A program made the position numbers and the translations under genes. Below, one piece after another: positions 61,689 through 64,000 of a stretch of DNA of 64,000 nt. Within the stretch, counting starts at the first letter, position 1. The number at the start of each line of letters is the position of its first letter. The notes under the pieces were generated by a model. The model was given only the letters and a program-made list of their open reading frames with translations, ran no database searches and was not told where the DNA came from. Source of the stretch: Aquilaria yunnanensis (Eukaryota; Streptophyta; Magnoliopsida; Malvales; Thymelaeaceae); the NCBI GenBank assembly GCA_039654915.1, contig CM077600.1, forward strand, positions 34,419,992-34,483,991. Reading direction: 5' to 3'.

Positions 61689-64000
61689 ATGGCGACGGCG
61701 AGTTCCGAGTTGAGCAGCTCCGACGTCGGCGCTGCCCAGTTTTATCACACTCCCTTTTACTGGTATCTGTTTCTTCTTCTTCTTCTTCCTCCTAATTCTA
61801 TTGCTTTACCCCATTCATTTCGCTTCCATAACGATTCTGTCAACAATTGCTTGATCGAGCTCTGCTCTTTGCCTAATTTAGTTTTGTTTTGCGAATATCT
61901 TACTTAATCAAGAGTGGTTAGGTAGGTTTTTGGCTTGATTTAAGAATGAATTGCCACTAATATCATTTTTATGGCGGCGAACTGTAGAGTAACTAGCTTG
62001 TGCCTTGCTGCAGCGAAGAGAATGTGTTCTTGCTTTGCAAGAAACTTTGCGCCAACGGCTCTGCAGATGCCGGAGGATCTGATCTTTTTGTTGTTTTCAT
62101 TTCCAACCAGAAGAAACAGGCATGTCTCCTATTTTCGTTCCTTTGTTTCCTCTGCTTTTTTCTCTTTCTTTTCTATTTTATAATAAATACCTACTCTAGA
62201 ATTTAAACTTTCCTGTTCTGATAGCATTTGATAAATTGTTCTAGTTTGGCTTTCCAAATTTCCGCCCTTGTGGTCCTGCCACAAAGCTTCCTTGTGGTTA
62301 ATTTTAAGTGCTTACTGGTTAGGTCTACTTGATAGTTGTAGCCAACAAGGTTGATTGTTTCCACAAGTGTTCATGTTATGGTGGTTTTCTAACCAATTTG
62401 GAGCACATACCTGCATTCGTTTCTGAATTCAACCAGCTCTAGGATGAGATCATTTCTGTTTATGTAACTGCAGATCCCGCTCTGGCATCAGAAGGCCAGC
62501 TCAAGAGCTGATGGCATTGTTCTCTGGGATTATCATGTCATATGCATCCAGGTGAAGTGAAAAACTATTTAACGCTAAATCTGCTTGGTAGCCTGCTTTT
62601 TCATATGGGAGAATTAGGCAGACCAAATAGGTCACTCCAGCTTGTGGGTCTTCACAACTTTTATTGTTTGTCCATTCATGTAATTTCAATGCTATGAAAT
62701 CACATTGGAATTTACAGAAGAAGAAAGATGGCGCCTCTCCTAATCAAGTCTGGGACTTGGATTCTGCCCTTCCCTTTCCTTGTCCTTTAGCTACCTATTT
62801 GTCTGAAACTGTCCGGCCATCTTTTCAGCTCTTTTCTGAGTATCAAAGGTAATGCTTGTGTTGTATTGTTCGCATGATAGATGCATCAGAGCACCAGTTT
62901 TTAAGGTTACAGCATCCCTAATGAGAAAACTTGCACATTCTTATCAGATGTTTTCGCATTGTACATGCCCCCCTTTTCCTCCGTCACTTTGCATCTGACA
63001 GACGACATATGAAAGATTCTTCAGGGAAGTGGATAGCTCAGCCTCCTCCATATGAACCAATTGTGGCTCAAGGTAAAAGGTGTAGGCACCTGTAGAAAGG
63101 GTAACTGCACCAAAAGTCCCAAACCTTTAATTCCCATTGCAAATTGGTCCCCAACTCCATTTGTTGCATATTGGTCCCAAACCTTTATAATTCATTGCAT
63201 ATTAGTCTTTAGCCCTAAACAAAAAATTGAATTGGCACAAAAATCTCATTTATAGAAAGGAAAAATTGATAATTTAAATAGTCTATTAACTATAAAAAAA
63301 TTATGTTTCAGATTAGATTTATGGGAAGATAGTTGCCGAATGGTTTAAATTCTCACCGAATAGTTTAAATTCTAACTCTCACATATCCGTTTGATATCAA
63401 CTTCTTAAATCCTAAATTAAACTATTTGGTAATTGTCTTCGTATAACTTCAATATTTGTCATAATTTTTTAACAATTAACAAACTATTTAACTATTAATT
63501 TTTCCTCTCTGTTAATCAAGTTTCTATACTAATTCAGTCTTGACTAAGGCTAGGAACTAATATGCAATGAAGTATAAAGATTTGGAACTAATATGCAACC
63601 TGATGGAGATTAAGGATCAATTTGCAATGAGAATTAAAGATTTAAGACTTTTGGTGCAATTTACTCCCTGCAGAAAATATCATTACCCATCAATTACCTA
63701 TCGTGAAATTTTATGTGACTTTTACTCTCTGATAATTATCTCTAAGTTGTGCATTGCCACTGACCCCTGACGGAGTTATCTAAAGCTTCCCTTTTGTGCA
63801 CATAAATCATATGTTTTAGGTTACCGAGCATTTCAAGTTGCAGTTGCTTGTAGTTTATTCCATTTACTGAATTTGAGGGGTCTTTCTGTGAATATTTCTT
63901 GTCAAAAGTATACTCTTATCTCTTTGTCTGACTGATAAAAACTTTTTAACTTTCAGAACTGTTACACGATTAAATATGAGGGCATCTAATAGTGACAAGT
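61689..64000 (+). CDS. NTAQ1: protein N-terminal glutamine amidohydrolase, partial (3' end outside window)
   Basis: Exons 61689-61762, 62014-62119, 62474-62551, 62718-62848 and 62948-63072, then a probable sixth from 63957 to beyond the window (171 aa before exon 6). The enzyme removes the amide of N-terminal Gln to give Glu, feeding the Arg/N-degron pathway in cytosol and nucleus (EC 3.5.1.122). The family triad is visible: Cys25 in [10 protein letters not shown], His81 in [10 protein letters not shown] and Asp99 in [12 protein letters not shown]. Also diagnostic are [25 protein letters not shown] and [11 protein letters not shown]. The Cys25 codon is split TG|C by intron 1. Intron 2 appears to use a GC donor (CAG then GCATGT). 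Exon 6 does not join in frame by the obvious sites (see findings), so its exact start is uncertain. Confidence 0.93.
63099..63668. mobile_element. fold-back transposon in NTAQ1 intron 5, copy 3
   Basis: Ends GGGTAACTGCACCAAAAGTC and (reverse complement) GGGAGTAAATTGCACCAAAA, with flanking 8-bp repeats TGTAGAAA (63091-63098) and TGCAGAAA (63669-63676), one mismatch. The arms pair over about 200 bp each, so the whole 570 bp can fold into a hairpin. An 8-9 bp target duplication fits Mutator-like or hAT elements. It shares its inner motif with copies at 19243 and 56984, but the outer ends differ. No coding capacity. Confidence 0.75.

Overview
The window is AT-rich nuclear DNA from a flowering plant, most likely a eudicot. 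The evidence is genes split into many short exons with GT..AG introns, plant-type villin and RRP12-like proteins, and intergenic DNA filled with small transposon remnants. I cannot name the species. There are four genes. Exon boundaries were traced by hand from reading frame, splice sites and remembered family motifs, so they are a model and not transcript evidence. Layout: 1-1405, intergenic, with a Stowaway-like MITE at 516-803. 1406-13147 (minus), an RRP12-like ribosome-biogenesis gene in 18 exons. 13148-30976, gene-poor DNA with a Helitron-like repeat, fold-back elements, microsatellites, an LRR pseudogene and a broken Ty1/copia element (about 25880-30346). 31137-32399 (plus), an intronless gene for a probable single-pass membrane protein of a plant family I cannot assign a function to. 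32400-38582, intergenic, including an unusual 2.2-kb structure: a 90/113-bp-period tandem array flanked by two inward-facing tRNA-like heads. 38583-48382 (minus), a complete villin gene in 23 coding exons including an 11-nt microexon. 48383-52300, its probable leader intron and 5' untranslated region, holding a 120-bp minisatellite, a Tourist-like MITE and a LINE fragment. 52534-61688, intergenic, with several long-terminal-inverted-repeat elements and a second copy of the Helitron-like repeat. 61689-64000 (plus), the first five exons and probably the start of the sixth of an N-terminal glutamine amidohydrolase gene (NTAQ1), with a fold-back transposon in its last visible intron. The genes do not form a pathway: RRP12 acts in ribosome assembly and export, villin in actin bundling, and NTAQ1 in the Arg/N-degron pathway. 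They are ordinary neighbours in a plant chromosome. I found no defence system, gene cluster or new enzyme system. The points most worth a second look are the villin microexon, the GC-AG intron and the catalytic-Cys codon split by an intron in NTAQ1, the possible frame problem at the NTAQ1 exon 5/6 junction, the duplication-inversion inside the copia gag region, and the tRNA-head/tandem-array structure at 35.2-37.45 kb.
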